The notes beneath the pieces were generated by a model. It saw nothing but the letters and a program-made list of their open reading frames with translations. It ran no database searches and was not told where the DNA came from. DNA of 64,000 nucleotides from positions 9,147,501-9,211,500 of the forward strand of contig BSBM01000151.1 of assembly GCA_027924585.1 (NCBI GenBank), given 5' to 3'. Shown piece by piece: positions 11,938 through 22,472 of the stretch. The position numbers and the translations under genes were made by a program. Origin of the DNA: Larix kaempferi (taxonomy: Eukaryota > Streptophyta > Pinopsida > Pinales > Pinaceae). Within the stretch, counting starts at the first letter, position 1; each line of letters opens with the position of its first letter.

Positions 11938-12525
11938 TGTTGAAATATTGTAACTTCGAAGAATATTCTATTGTATTTTATTATTTTAATTTATTCGGAG
12001 ATGTTTTATTCCTCCAGCGGGGTGTCATTATTGTATTTGATTATGTAAAGTCATTGAGGCAAATCCTCCCTTGTAATTCAGGGCAATAGATTCCCTTTGA
12101 GTCAATTGTAATGGGGTGTTTAAGTCCCCTAGAGAAGTCGATCCAGTCAACATTAAGTTGAGTGGTTAAGTTGTTGGGGCCGACCTAGTTAGGGAAAAAG
12201 TCAAGTGGAAGATAAAGTATAAATAGGAGTGATGTGTTCCTCATTTGGACACACACACTCACTTGTGTAATTCACAATGGAGAGAGAGAGAGAGAGATAT
12301 TCAAGGAGAAGAAGCACTTGTTTGGGGTTTTGTCTTTGTACTTTTGATCATCTATATTGAGGAAGTTTTGCTGGATTTTCTTCCCCTAGAGGGTTTCCCA
12401 TGATAAATTTGTTTCTCTTGTGTTTATGTTGTGCTTGTTATTCTTTCAGTGATCCTGTATATGCTATTGTTGTGAAATTGAATTGAACACTGATGTTATA
12501 TATCTTAGCATATTGAATCTTAACA
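11938..12525 (+). repeat. 3' LTR of element A (588 bp)
   Basis: It starts TGTTGAAATATTGTAAC and ends GAATCTTAACA, matching 5752-6356 along its length with many substitutions and short indels. TATAAATAG lies near 12218. Confidence 0.9.
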
Positions 12526-15500
12526 CCAAGGGGGGTAGACCCTACAAAGAGTTACTAAGGATCTTATGGTTTTAAAGTCTTTTGAATGTGTGATGAGGAT
12601 GGGTGTTGTTTTAGGAGTTTTTTTTTTATGATTTACAATAATAGATTAAGTCCAAGCATGTATTTGCAAAATAGATGACGCACAATCAACTTTATAAATA
12701 AAACATCCACGGCATGATATGATTAAAGCAAATAAACCTACAGATAGATAATAAACAAAATGAAATACTTTGCAGAATGACCAGTGCCAAATGGAGTCAA
12801 TGCCTTGAGTGTTTGGGATGCTTAAAACATGTCTTTGGTGTGCTTGGGAATGTTTTGCAAATGCTTCTTGGTAAATTTTATTGTAAATTTTGGGGGTGAA
12901 GTTGTTATTATGGGAAGGGGATCTCTAAGATATACCTTGCGGTACAGGAGATATGCCTGGATAACCATCTAGGTGGATCCGTACAAGGACATGTGGGCTG
13001 GCCGGAGTCTCTAGAGAGGTTTTCAACACTACATTAACGAGGATGTAGTCTAACTGTTCCCTTAAGGTCCCATACCAATGGTTCCCGCATCCCCAGGAAA
13101 AATTTTCCCACTTTCGATTGTTTGACGATCAATGCGAGATTTTTGTTGGTTTTCTTGGGAGTAAATTTTATTATGGTTGAAGTAGAATTAGATGTGAAGA
13201 ATTAAGCAATCTACAATGCTTCTGGGTATCTCACAAGTCGGTAGAGCATACACAGTGTAGTAAATGTTTGTTCCGATTTTATTGTGTGAATGAAATAAGA
13301 ACCATAGACTCTCCGATAGAGAGCGCTCTTGATCCTCCTTATGGCGAGATTCAAGAGACTTATGAACAAAAATGCAAAGTTGTGAAGTAAATGAACTAAA
13401 CTACCCGAGACTCTCTTTCAGGTCTAGGACTGTACTCGGGAGAGCAAGGGGGTTAGCAAAAATAAAACAAAATGAACTCTTCGATAGAGAGCACTCTTGA
13501 TCCGCCTTATGGTGAGATTAAAGAGATTTTGTGTTCTTTTTAACAATTTATATCAAACGGAAAACTAAGCAAAAACTTGAAACAACAAATCAAACTAGGC
13601 TATCAAATTAAAATCTAGCAAACTATCAAATGAAACTAATCTAACTTTTTCTACTTGGGAAGGTATAAAGCAAATGAAGTGCAAAAAAGGACAACACAAG
13701 CTTCCCCTAAATGGGGGAAGTAGGGTGTGGGAGCCTTTATCCCACTTGCTCTTTATTAATCTTTGTACAATGATTTTGTGTTTCTCCTTCTTGAAAGCAC
13801 AATGTTAGATGGGAGAATGAAGAAGCGAGAATTTTTTTTGGTGTGTTTTCAAGATTTTCTCTTTCACTCTTATTGGTTTAGCTTTAGCCTTTTAGGCTTT
13901 CTTGGTTTGATCTTCTTTGTTCACCCGTGGATAAGAGCTTTAGAGAAAAACTTGGTTAAGAGTTAGTTACTTTCAACTTTTAGAGAACCTAACACAAGCA
14001 AGCAAATTGAAACTTCAAATGCCTACACTATGGATTAGAATATAACCTTCTAAGCTAGATGATAGATCTACAAATTGAAAAATGAGACAAGTAGCTTAAC
14101 TAGTATCACCTCGATTTTAAGCCAAGCATTCATCATCATGAGAGTTCTTGCACCATAGGGACCTCCAAAGTCTTAGCTTTATTCAATAATAAAAAATAGT
14201 TACATACATGAGTAGAGGTTCTTTGCATAAACTTCCTACCCTCAGTGGTGGAGCAAGGGCCTCATTATATAGAGTTTACAATAGGCAGGTCGAAAGCTTA
14301 AGGAGGGAAGCACATATAAAAAATCTTGGAGTAATTGAAGCGATTAGAGCGTGAATGATATGTTGGTAGGTGGAGTCATAGAGGTGGTAGCCACCTCACA
14401 AGAGGGGCGCCCCTCTACCTTGTAACCCACACCCACCACTTTGTATTACTCGCCCACCATCCCGTGAGATTGAAGCGAGTGGGATGCCCACGTGAAGGAG
14501 GCTCACGTGAAGGAGGCCCACACTCCATCCTTTTAATCATTTTGCTTATCCTATATTTTAAATGGCATGTGCTTTAATACTTAATGTAGTCGTACACCAC
14601 TATTAAATCATCTTCAACATTTTCCATGTAATTTTTTAATAAATTTTGTCCTTTTTATTTTTATTTTTTCCATATGTGCAATTTCTTTTGTTTTGGCAAT
14701 TAAATGCTAATTTGATGCATATTTAGCCAAAACTGCTGCCAGAGGCGACGCAATCGCCCGGAACCTGAAGAAAGAGGGAACTTGGGTAAATAGGACGCTT
14801 TGAGCATCAAAACAAGTCTCCCCACGCCAAATTACACCTCCAGACGACACTTTTATTACATTTTGAAATTTTCCAATTAAACCATTAAAAAATGGTCTAA
14901 TTTATGGGAAAAAAACATTTTCTTCGAAATCGACTCAAACTCCTAGGGGACCTAGTGCACGTCCATACGACTCAATTTAGATGGACAGCATGTAAAAAAT
15001 CCTAGACACGAAGACTTTAATAACCTCCCTAGGTTCGTCCACCATGAGAATACTCCAGCTTTGGAGGTGTGAGTGAAAAAATCATGAATTATACGACATT
15101 GAAGAGTAGCGCATAATTCCTAAGGAAAAAATGCTCTAGAGTATCCACCTGATAGCCAAACCTAAGGTAAGCCACGTATTTTATAAAAGGACCATGCTTA
15201 GACCAACTTTTTACAATTCCCCTAAGGGGTATGAACATGCAGTTTATTACAAAAGGGGAAAAAATTACCCTGAAAATGACTTCTGAACTTCTGAACATTG
15301 ATGATGAACATTGAACATGTTCATGAAACTGGCGGCTCATAAAAAGTTCAACTATTGTACCAAATAGTTGGTAACATTCGGCTCCAACTGTGGGACATGT
15401 GCTTGATCTTGCCTTCAGGAAAGGAGAGGATACGAGAACACCATAATATCTAGTTTTATATAACTTGTAAAAACATCTCAATCTTGACAAGAACCCTCAG

Positions 15501-15988
15501 TAACACAATTTTTATATAAAAAAGCCAATGAACCACAAGATGCGTTTTCTTAAAGAATAAAACTAATTAAAAAAATTCCAAGTACATAAAGAAAAATACT
15601 GAAAAATGAAATGCAGAAAGTAAAGGCTCACTTTGAGGAGCTTTTCTTTCCTACTCTAAGCATGATATAAAGGAAAATGTTAAGTGTAATCAGAAATCCA
15701 ATGTAACCATCTAAGCATGTCATCAATATAATAATTTTTTACCTTGTCTCTGGTTACCAGCCAAAGCAAGGACATGCTTATTAGAAAGTGCGAACCTGCC
15801 TGGATGTTCTAGATGGGAGGGATGGATGGGAAATCATAAGTATGTGATAGATCTTTGAAGTGCTTCCCCACATGGTAAGTCCTCCTGCAGGCCTCCTCTA
15901 TCCATGACAGGATAGGGCTGATAAAATTTTATGAATGATGATGCAGGTTAACCGCTTCACCATGTTGATTTGATGGGCTCTTCTGATG
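12526..15988. other. No gene; unassigned DNA with short direct and inverted repeats
   Basis: No frame with recognisable protein similarity was seen; the longest (minus, 15089-15490) has no motif. A 50 bp segment 'gatagagagcgctcttgatcc...ttatggcgagatt' occurs twice, near 13313 and 13480. The stretch may include the 3' end of the minus-strand gypsy element G, whose protein remnants begin at 15989. An LTR-like part is listed at 14178-14416. Confidence 0.5.
14178..14416 (-). promoter_or_regulatory. LTR-like promoter stretch on minus strand with palindromes
   Basis: Read on the minus strand, two perfect palindromic sites come first: AGAGGGGCGCCCCTCT (14401-14416) and GAGGTGG-TAG-CCACCTC (14381-14397). 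About 110 bases downstream is TATATAA (14271-14265), and AATAAA (14183-14178) a further 80 bases on. This U3-TATA-polyA order fits an LTR, perhaps of element G, but the termini could not be resolved. Confidence 0.4.
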
Positions 15989-16139
15989 ATAACTTATTGT
16001 ATAAGCACAAGACTCAATCTTCTCCAAATGATAAGGAACATCCGCATGTGAAGACGATGGCTGAGAAATATATCTTCAATCAATTGTACCCAATCTGGCT
16101 CTTCACCGCATTTCTTCCCCAAGTCCTCATTGCTAATAC

Positions 16140-16826
16140 TCATGCATGGCTCTGACCGCTCATATGAAAAAATAGCATGCTCTTCTTCCATGTCCAATGC
16201 CCTAAGTTTTTAAGATCCACACTCCCTTCTCTTGATACATAAAAAATTGGTTTTTCAATGTATGTCCAATAGTCATCATCCACATCTTTGTCAAATATGG
16301 GTGAGTCTTCATGAATCTTATCATATCCCTGGCTATATCCATCCTCATGTTCATAACAATTATCTTCAAAAGTTTTGGTTTCAAAGATATTATAAGGAGC
16401 AAAAATTTTCAAAGCCTCAAATTCCATGCCTCTATCTTTGAACACCTCATGGATGGGTTTTTCAATAAAGCCATCAAGAGACTCTGATTCAAACTTCCTT
16501 TCTTCAGATATTTCATAAGTGGGATTATCAATAAAAACTTCAAAGGATTCCGGCTCATCATTTACTTCTTTAGATATGGCATAGATGGGGTTCTCTATAA
16601 ATGTCCATTTATCATCATCATTATCTATGTCAGTCATGATGGATTCTTCGTCACTTATGTCATGCTCCAGGCTATGTCTATCCTCTTCATGCTCACAATC
16701 TTTTTCGTGAATAAGGGCTAGAAAGGTAGAGTTAATTGCATAACTCCCAATATCATCTGTATTATGGACATATTGATTTAAGGGTTTCTTGGGATTTTCC
16801 ACATGATATTTCTTTTCTTTTTTCAT
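16140..16826 (-). pseudogene. Acidic repeat extension downstream of protease, element G
   Basis: A 228-codon open minus-strand frame, overlapping the protease end in another frame near 16815. It is strongly acidic, with four or five imperfect repeats of about 22-30 residues built on the pattern F-I-E/D-[NK]-P-[IT]-[YH]-x-[IV]-[SF] (FIENPIYAIS, FIDNPTYEIS, FIEKPIHEVF, YIEKPIFYVS). No catalytic motif is seen. It occupies the place between protease and RT. The repeats and continued openness suggest it was coding. Confidence 0.55.
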
Positions 16827-17160
16827 TATGCAATTTCACTAATGAGTCCTCTGATGTCGGTACAGTGGCATAAGACCAATCCATTTGGATCCAACCTCCT
16901 AAAGTGGAATCCCACCTTCTGGAAAGTAACATCCCCCACTTATCAGGGACATCCATGACAAGGATGTCCATAGTTACACGGATATCCGGATACTTGGATA
17001 ACCTCACAGGTTGATTTTCAATAATGCCAACCACGTCACCCTGTCTAGAATCCATGGCACAAAAATTCTGATATGGTCTAGATGTTCTAAGGTTAAGTTG
17101 ATGCATAACCTTTTTAGTCATAATGTTGGAAGAAGACCCTGAATCTAAATGATACAGTTA
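16762..17160 (-). pseudogene. Retropepsin-like aspartic protease, element G
   Basis: The active-site motif DSGSSSNIM is encoded at about 17145-17118, followed by MDSRQGDVVGII and the typical DVPDKWGMLLSRRW and LGGWIQMDWSYATVP segments of plant gypsy proteases. It would cleave the element's own polyprotein. The frame differs from gag and from the acidic extension, so at least two frameshifts have occurred. Confidence 0.75.
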
Positions 17161-17290
17161 TGTAGAAGATCACCTATCATCAATGATACATAAAAAGGGG
17201 GATGATCTTGTCTTCTTGGGTTCTTGGTATGTAGAATTACTAGGGGTCTTCTGAGACACTGTTATTACTTGTGGAAGGTTGCTCTATAGT

Positions 17291-17521
17291 TTATGAAAAA
17301 GTGACATTTTTAGGGGTAGGAGGATTTAGGTGAGTGGGGGGATTTGTAGAAGTAGGAGGATCTAAGACTTTCAAAAATTTCTCTTTTTGTCCTAGAGTTT
17401 TGTATAATTCGGTAACAGGTATAGGTATTTTAGCAGTGTTAAACCAGTTACCCCAATCAAAATTTAAATAATTGGACTCATTAGACTCATTAGGAATTAT
17501 TACCTTGGGAGGATACTGCAT
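17291..17521 (-). pseudogene. Gag-protease linker, element G
   Basis: A 76-codon minus-strand frame with the segment NESNYLNFDWGNWFNTAKIPIPVTELY, a stretch that I know from plant gypsy polyproteins just ahead of the protease. It lies in the same frame as the gag remnant but is separated from it by stops. A Pro/Thr-rich tail follows. Confidence 0.6.
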
Positions 17522-17642
17522 GCTGGGTCCAGCATTTCCCTTTCTCTAGTAGGTGACACCTTTGAACTTTTGCATATTATGGATCTACTCATGAGAAGGC
17601 CTTTCTCCTTAGTTTTTAGTCAAGTTATCTAGTTCTTGAATA

Positions 17643-18157
17643 TACTATCTTGCTTGCTTCCAACTTTCCCTAGGGATGGCATGGACATGACCCACAACAT
17701 TGAAAAAATCAGGCTTGCTTGAAACCTGCTCACTGCTACTACTCTCCGGAAAACCATGCTCTTGAACATAACATGCAAAGTAACAAGTCGATTCCTCATG
17801 GAAATATTTACATGCCCTACAAAAGGGTGTGTAGTTCTTAACCATGTTAGCAGCTTCCAACTGGTGAGGATGCTTCTTTTCATGGTTAGGACCTTTCTTT
17901 GGCCAGTTTGTTTTCTGAGGGTAGTTTCTTTGAATGGGTTGAGTATGAGATCTTTCCATGGCAATGACCCTATCATGCATTTCTTTAATCTGAGCAAGAT
18001 GCTTCATTTCCATGTTCTCCATCTTCTTGCTCATTTCCAACATCTTTCTCTCACAAGTATCCTTTTGGGAAAAGGAATCCTTTTCCTTAGGTTCAATTGG
18101 CTTCATGGGGGTCAAGGCCCTTGAATAGCCAGGAATGTTGGATTTTCCAGATGATTG
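17643..18157 (-). pseudogene. Gypsy gag C-terminal part, element G
   Basis: A minus-strand frame of about 170 codons, entering from the B junction at 18157. It contains a charged Met/Lys/Glu-rich stretch (KKMENMEMKHLAQIKEMHD) likely to form a coiled coil, then a basic segment, then one zinc-knuckle-like motif, CRACKYFHEESTC (C-x2-C-x3-H-x4-C). Residues upstream of 18157 belong to the B LTR and are not part of it. The stop near 17643 ends the frame. Gypsy assignment rests on the order with the linker and protease that follow. Confidence 0.65.
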
Positions 18158-18740
18158 TGTTGATGTATATGTAACTTCGGAATGTATTTCACCTATGTAT
18201 TTCATCTATGTATATTGTACTCCTATAGAGATGTTATTATTCCTCTATACGAAAATGTCGTCATTTGTATTGACAAGTGTCGCAAGTGTCATAAATTGCT
18301 GATGGGTTATTAGACCACCATGTGTGGGGTTGGCCATGATTAAGTTAACCATGGGTTATTAGACTGAGTTAGACAAGTCGACCCTGTTGGTTTATTTGGC
18401 AGGACATGGTCTGTATAAATAGAGATCGGGAGATCTCTATTTGATCATCTCATTACTCACTCTTCCATCACTCGGAAAGTGGCGCACATGTGAGGAGGAG
18501 GATCAACTCCTAGGAGAAGACTATCTCTTGTACTTCGGTTGTATCATTGCTCTCTCTATCTTTTAGGAAGTTGTGGGGTTTTTCACCTTTATGGTTTTCC
18601 CCAATGAAACTCTGTGTGTCTATTGTCTCATGTGATTGCTTGGAGTGATTGATATGCATTGTTATACTTGATATGCTGTACATGTTGTTCTCTTAGTAAA
18701 GATCCTAGAGTATATGTGAATTAATGCTAAAAAATTAACA
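18158..18740 (+). repeat. 5' LTR of element B (583 bp)
   Basis: It starts TGTTGATGTATATGTAACTTCGG and ends AAAAAATTAACA. It is clearly of the same family as the LTRs of D and E, including the 'gggttattagaccacc' phrase and the hairpin at the TATA box. Confidence 0.92.
18414..18442 (+). promoter_or_regulatory. TATA box overlapping a 10 bp hairpin, LTR of B
   Basis: TATAAAT (18414-18420) runs into AAATAGAGAT (18417-18426), a 6 nt loop, then the exact reverse complement ATCTCTATTT (18433-18442). The same stem occurs in both LTRs of D (46317-46342, 60028-60053) and of E (52021-52045, 58545-58569). Confidence 0.75.
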
Positions 18741-18752
18741 TGGTATCAGAGC
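18741..18752 (+). other. Primer binding site (initiator tRNA-Met), element B
   Basis: TGGTATCAGAGC directly follows the LTR end. The leader continues to 19114 and resumes at 28936 after element F. Confidence 0.95.
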
Positions 18753-19114
18753 TTCCCTGAGAAGAAGACATTGTGCAGTGGCGGAAACTAGGGTTTCTTG
18801 TTTCTTGGGTTTCTCTCCACAGATTTTAGAAAAGCAGTAAGGTAGATTGGCTCTACTCATCAAGGAGAATCTTTCTGTCCAATCAGAATTCAGTTCTGAG
18901 CACTTTTAGTTTTGGCCCTAAAAATTAGGGTTTCCACAAAAATAGGAATTTCTGAAATTTGAAGACATAGTTGGAAGCTCCTTGGAAAAATTGAAGTTTA
19001 GAGCTTTGGATTGAGATTTTTGGTTGGGTGAAGCTCCGAGAAACTCAAACCCTAATTCAGGGTCCTCCCCAGTGAATCCGGGAAGACTAAAAGGCATTTC
19101 TGAAGGGTGAAACT

Positions 19115-19942
19115 TGTTGGCAGGCGGTTTGATGGGGAAAATTGCGGTACCGCTCACGTTGCGACACGCCAGAAGAGGGCGGGAAAGGAGTATTTTGTGC
19201 CAAAGGACACCGCAGTTGGCGGGTTTTGGGTCACTTGGACCATACATTATGTAATAGTGAGTCAATATACCGTGGTATGCAGGTTTTTGGGGTCATTTGG
19301 ACCAAGTCAGTTAGATATTGGGTCAATTGTCCATAAGTGTCGATTAGGGAATCAGTTGTAAGTGGAAAAATATTGTAAGGGAAAAATCCTATAAATAGAT
19401 GAGAGTTGTAAGTGTTAGGAGGAGGCATGCATGAGAGAAAGAAGACAAATTGGATGCGAGATCTGTGGTTTTGCTGGTGTATAATCGCGGCAGTAATATA
19501 ATGATGTTTTGGTACAAACTTTTGCAATGTTACGATGTATGAATGTTGTTTGATGCAATGTCTGCTTATTGTTGCATTGATGATAAATGCTGTGATTAAG
19601 TAGTATGTTCTATGTAGAATGTGATGATAAATGCTGCGATGAAGGAAATGGTATAACTCCTTGAATGCTGCGATGAAGTGATATGTTATAACTCCTTGCC
19701 AAATGTTTAATGTTTATGCTTAAAGTACCAAAATAGAGTTAGTCCACGCAGCCACAACTCTCCTCCTCCCTTGGCAGAAACATGGTTCCGTCTGCTCTTC
19801 CCGGACGCCTCGGGTGAGACCTCATCCACTCTGCAGGTGTTGCTGGGTGGGCTCAAACCTGCCCGGGCCGGTGCCCAGGGAGACTGCGGTATGCGTCGAC
19901 AGTGAGGTGAACCCCTTTCGATTGAGGTCGCGTTGGTCAACA
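19115..19942 (+). repeat. 5' LTR of element F (828 bp)
   Basis: It starts TGTTGGCAGGCGG and ends GTTGGTCAACA, with TATAAATA at 19390-19397. It matches 28107-28935 throughout with scattered substitutions. Minus-strand frames in it are chance openings in a GC-rich part. Confidence 0.93.
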
Positions 19943-19944
19943 AA

Positions 19945-20024
19945 TGGTTTCGTTGCCGGGACTTGAACCCAGGTCTCTCGGGTGAGAGCCGAGTATCCTG
20001 ACCAATGGTTCCATTGCCGGGACC
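19945..20024 (+). other. Extended primer binding site, antisense to tRNA-Glu(CUC)
   Basis: Two bases after the LTR, 60 nt (19945-20004) read as the reverse complement of the 3' part of tRNA-Glu: TGG for CCA, acceptor strand, T-arm (CCGGGACTTGAACCC), anticodon arm (GGGTGAGAGCC, anticodon CTC) and into the D-arm. A second short copy, TGGTTCCATTGCCGGGACC, follows at 20006-20024. A normal primer site is 12-18 nt. The CCA, which nuclear tRNA genes lack, indicates copying from a mature tRNA and not a captured tRNA gene. Confidence 0.8.
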
Positions 20025-20046
20025 GTGTGCAGAGTAGAAGGAGGTC

Positions 20047-20670
20047 ATGTTGTGGCACCCGACGAAGCCAGAGATCAATCAGAAGCTACAGGAGTTTGCT
20101 GAAGAAGAAAATTGGAACACGCGATTGCCAGTAGATCATTGGCTGGGGAGATATATTCACGATGGTCTGCATGAATGGTTTTTCTGTGAATTTTCGATCA
20201 TTTTGTATGAGTGGTTGTTGAAGATGACCTTTCAGAAGAAGAACTTCCAGGGTGGTGAGCCGACGGCTTGGACCCTGGAATTGATTCAGGAACTGTAGGA
20301 AGTCGATAATAAGGCATCGCGGGCTGTCGAAGTTTGGCTTGATAGCATCTTGGAAGGGTATATCACTGAATTCGCGGTCGACATGAAGAAATCCTATAGC
20401 GAAGCCGAAAGATACTTTTTTCGAGGACCAAGGGGAAGGTTTCTGCTGTCACTCCAACTGTCGATTAAGATGCTAATCGATGAAAAGGGTATATTAAAGA
20501 TGCACCTTGATCAGTAGACATCCTGGTGGGAGGAGGCCGTGGGTACCGCGACTGCTGGGGAATGTTACATGAAATGGTAAAGGGGTAGATGGGTGCAGAC
20601 CATGAGGAGACTATGAGTGAAGCCGAGGAAGAAAGTGGTTTCGACAAGAGAAGAGGCAGAGGACGGGAGA
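20047..20670 (+). pseudogene. N-terminal domain upstream of gag, element F
   Basis: The start at 20047 (MLWHPTKPEINQKL) opens a frame of about 180 codons broken by stops at 20296 and 20515. It is rich in Trp, Glu and Leu and has no zinc knuckle. A frame change near 20580 leads to an acidic then Arg-rich stretch (EAEEESGFDKRRGRGRE), and a further change near 20670 to a Pro/Thr/Ser linker. It may be the N-terminal part of gag or a separate upstream protein. I do not recognise it. Confidence 0.55.
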
Positions 20671-22472
20671 AGGTCCTGCTGCGATTGAACCGCAAAACCA
20701 CAAAGGAATACCACACGGGACGAAGCGACCTCACAGTACTGATAGGGATAACTAGGCTACGCCTAGGATAGAGGTAGGACCAAACCCCAGCACCAACGTA
20801 CCCACACCTCCGCTCACTAACTCTCAACCAGCAAGAAATACTACTTCGACGCCGCTGAGTTCATCAGTTCCGCAGAAGTTAATTGGTAGTAGTAGCGCAG
20901 CGACAGGAGGAAGGATGCCCAAGATGGCGGGCGATGATGCTAAGTTACCGTTGTTCCATGGAAGTGCGACAGACAACCCAGAACAATACTGGTTTTTGTG
21001 TGAAGTGGTCTGGACCATGAAACAGATCACTGATGCCAATGCTAAGAAATGACATTTAGCCATGACTCTGCGAGGTCGTGCATTAGATTGGTTCATGAAA
21101 TTTATTCTAGTCCCTACGGGGGGCCCCAGAGAAGTCACTGGATGAGATTCGGGATGGACTGATTGCTGAGTTTAGATGGCCTAAGTCGGAGGCTCAATAT
21201 ATTACTGAATTGAAGGAAATTAAGTAGTATCCCAATGAGACGGTATGGGATTTCGACCAGCAATTCAAGACGCTGATGGAAAAGGTTAGTTTCGATATGA
21301 GTGCTGTCCAACATAAAGAATGGTTCATTGTAGCACTTTTACCCCACATTCGGTTGCCACTGATGCAGCAGAACATATCAATGCCTAGTGAAGCTCTAGA
21401 GATTGCAATGCGATTGGAAGCATCACTGATTGGAGATAATGTAGCTGGGATGTCGCATATACAGACACAGCTCTCTAACCTGACTATACAGTTGCAATAT
21501 TTGAAGAAGAACAAGGAACAACGTGATGAAGTATGGTGTATGCGATGCCGAAGAGAAGGACATATGAAGGATAATTGTCCGGATTTCCATAATTATTTGG
21601 TGTTAGGTGTGCCAAACCCATTGAATGGCGGCAGTATGTCGTGGTGTCGTGTTTGTCACGTGTTTGGGCACAATCACGATAATTGCCCATATATGCAGAA
21701 AATGGTCACAACCCCGCGAAATATTTACTGCACATTCTGCAAGTCGGTGGGTCACGATGACAAGGATTACCGTGCATATGGGTTGCTATAGGAGAGGATG
21801 TGTGATGCATTCTACGTCAAGGACGATCAGCGTGCGGTGCAACAACCACAAATGCAACCGCAAATAGCCCAGCCGCTTCCGCAGTCATAGATGCAGTTTT
21901 CACCACAGCAACAACAACCGCAGCAGTTCATGCCGCAATACACGCCGATGCAGACGACTTCCCCATAGCCACGATACGCACAGCAACCGCAGTATGCACC
22001 ACAAGGGCAAGGGATTCCAGCAACACCAATGCAACAACAATACCAGCAGCAGGCCGGCTACTGGGGAGGCTATAGGGGCGGAAGCGGTGGCAGATTTGGT
22101 CGTGGAGGAGGAGGCCGAGGTGGTCATGGACCTGTTCAATGTTACCACTGTGCGTTATGGGGGAATTATCAAAGAGACTTCCCACTGCTATAGAATCAGT
22201 GTACGTTTTGTTTTGGTAATGATCATATGGTTGAAAATTGTCCACAGTTGATTGCACGATGGCAGGATGGGAACGCTCCGCAGCTACAGAATCAGGCCCA
22301 GCCACAACAACCAGTACAAAAATCGGTACAACAACCAGTATAGAACCAGCCCCTGCGACCACCGCCAAACGCCAATCAAAATATCAATAAACCGGGGAAT
22401 TTGCAGCAGAACCAGACGTAGGGTGCAAATATTGCGACCATTTCTACAGAACCGCGACCACAAGATGCTTCG
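20671..22472 (+). pseudogene. Gypsy gag with up to five zinc knuckles, element F
   Basis: A linker leads into KMAGDDAKLPLFHG (from 20915) and a capsid with YWFLCEVVW and LRGRALDWFMKF. A frameshift near 21122 returns it to the main frame (EKSLDEIRDGLIAEF). Knuckles are CMRCRREGHMKDNC (21537-21578), CRVCHVFGHNHDNC, CTFCKSVGHDDKDY (last Cys replaced by Tyr), a degraded CYHC near 22140, and CTFCFGNDHMVENC near 22200. A Gln/Pro-rich and Gly/Arg-rich stretch separates the third and fourth. Stops at 21054, 21225, 21789, 21888, 21966, 22191, 22341 and 22419 are all single-base changes away from Gln or Arg codons. Confidence 0.8.

Larger units (their letters stand above)
5752..12525 (+). mobile_element. 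Element A: full-length Ty1/copia retrotransposon, inactive
   Basis: It has two related LTRs (5752-6356 and 11938-12525), a primer site for initiator tRNA-Met next to the 5' LTR, gag, an integrase tail, RT-RNase H, and a polypurine tract before the 3' LTR. The order integrase then RT marks Ty1/copia. The flanks ACAAT and CCAAG are not a clean target duplication, so old divergence or inter-element recombination is possible. The LTRs differ by many substitutions and small indels; this is an old insertion. Confidence 0.92.
15989..18157 (-). mobile_element. Element G: gypsy gag/protease fragment, interrupted by element B
   Basis: Minus-strand remnants appear in the order gag end (18157-17643), linker (17521-17291), protease (17160-16762) and acidic extension (16826-16140). 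No RT is seen to the left, so G is truncated or was a gag-protease element. Its upstream part lies beyond element B, outside the window. The base block GATTG at 18153-18157 is the expected left target site of B. Confidence 0.75.

Noticed and set aside
5747-12530. Target duplication around element A
   Set aside because: ACAAT before the 5' LTR and CCAAG after the 3' LTR agree at only three of five bases, too weak to call.
15089-15490. Minus-strand protein of 133 residues
   Set aside because: No motif, no start context, and it overlaps repeated 'gaacattgatgatgaacattgaa' words; likely chance.
19945-20004. Minus-strand tRNA-Glu gene
   Set aside because: The sequence includes CCA, which nuclear tRNA genes do not encode, lacks the 5' part of the tRNA, and lies exactly at the primer site next to an LTR.
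19707-20078. Minus-strand protein of 123 residues and its copy at 28700-28936
   Set aside because: It lies in the GC-rich end of the F LTRs and across the primer site; both copies follow from LTR duplication, with no domain.
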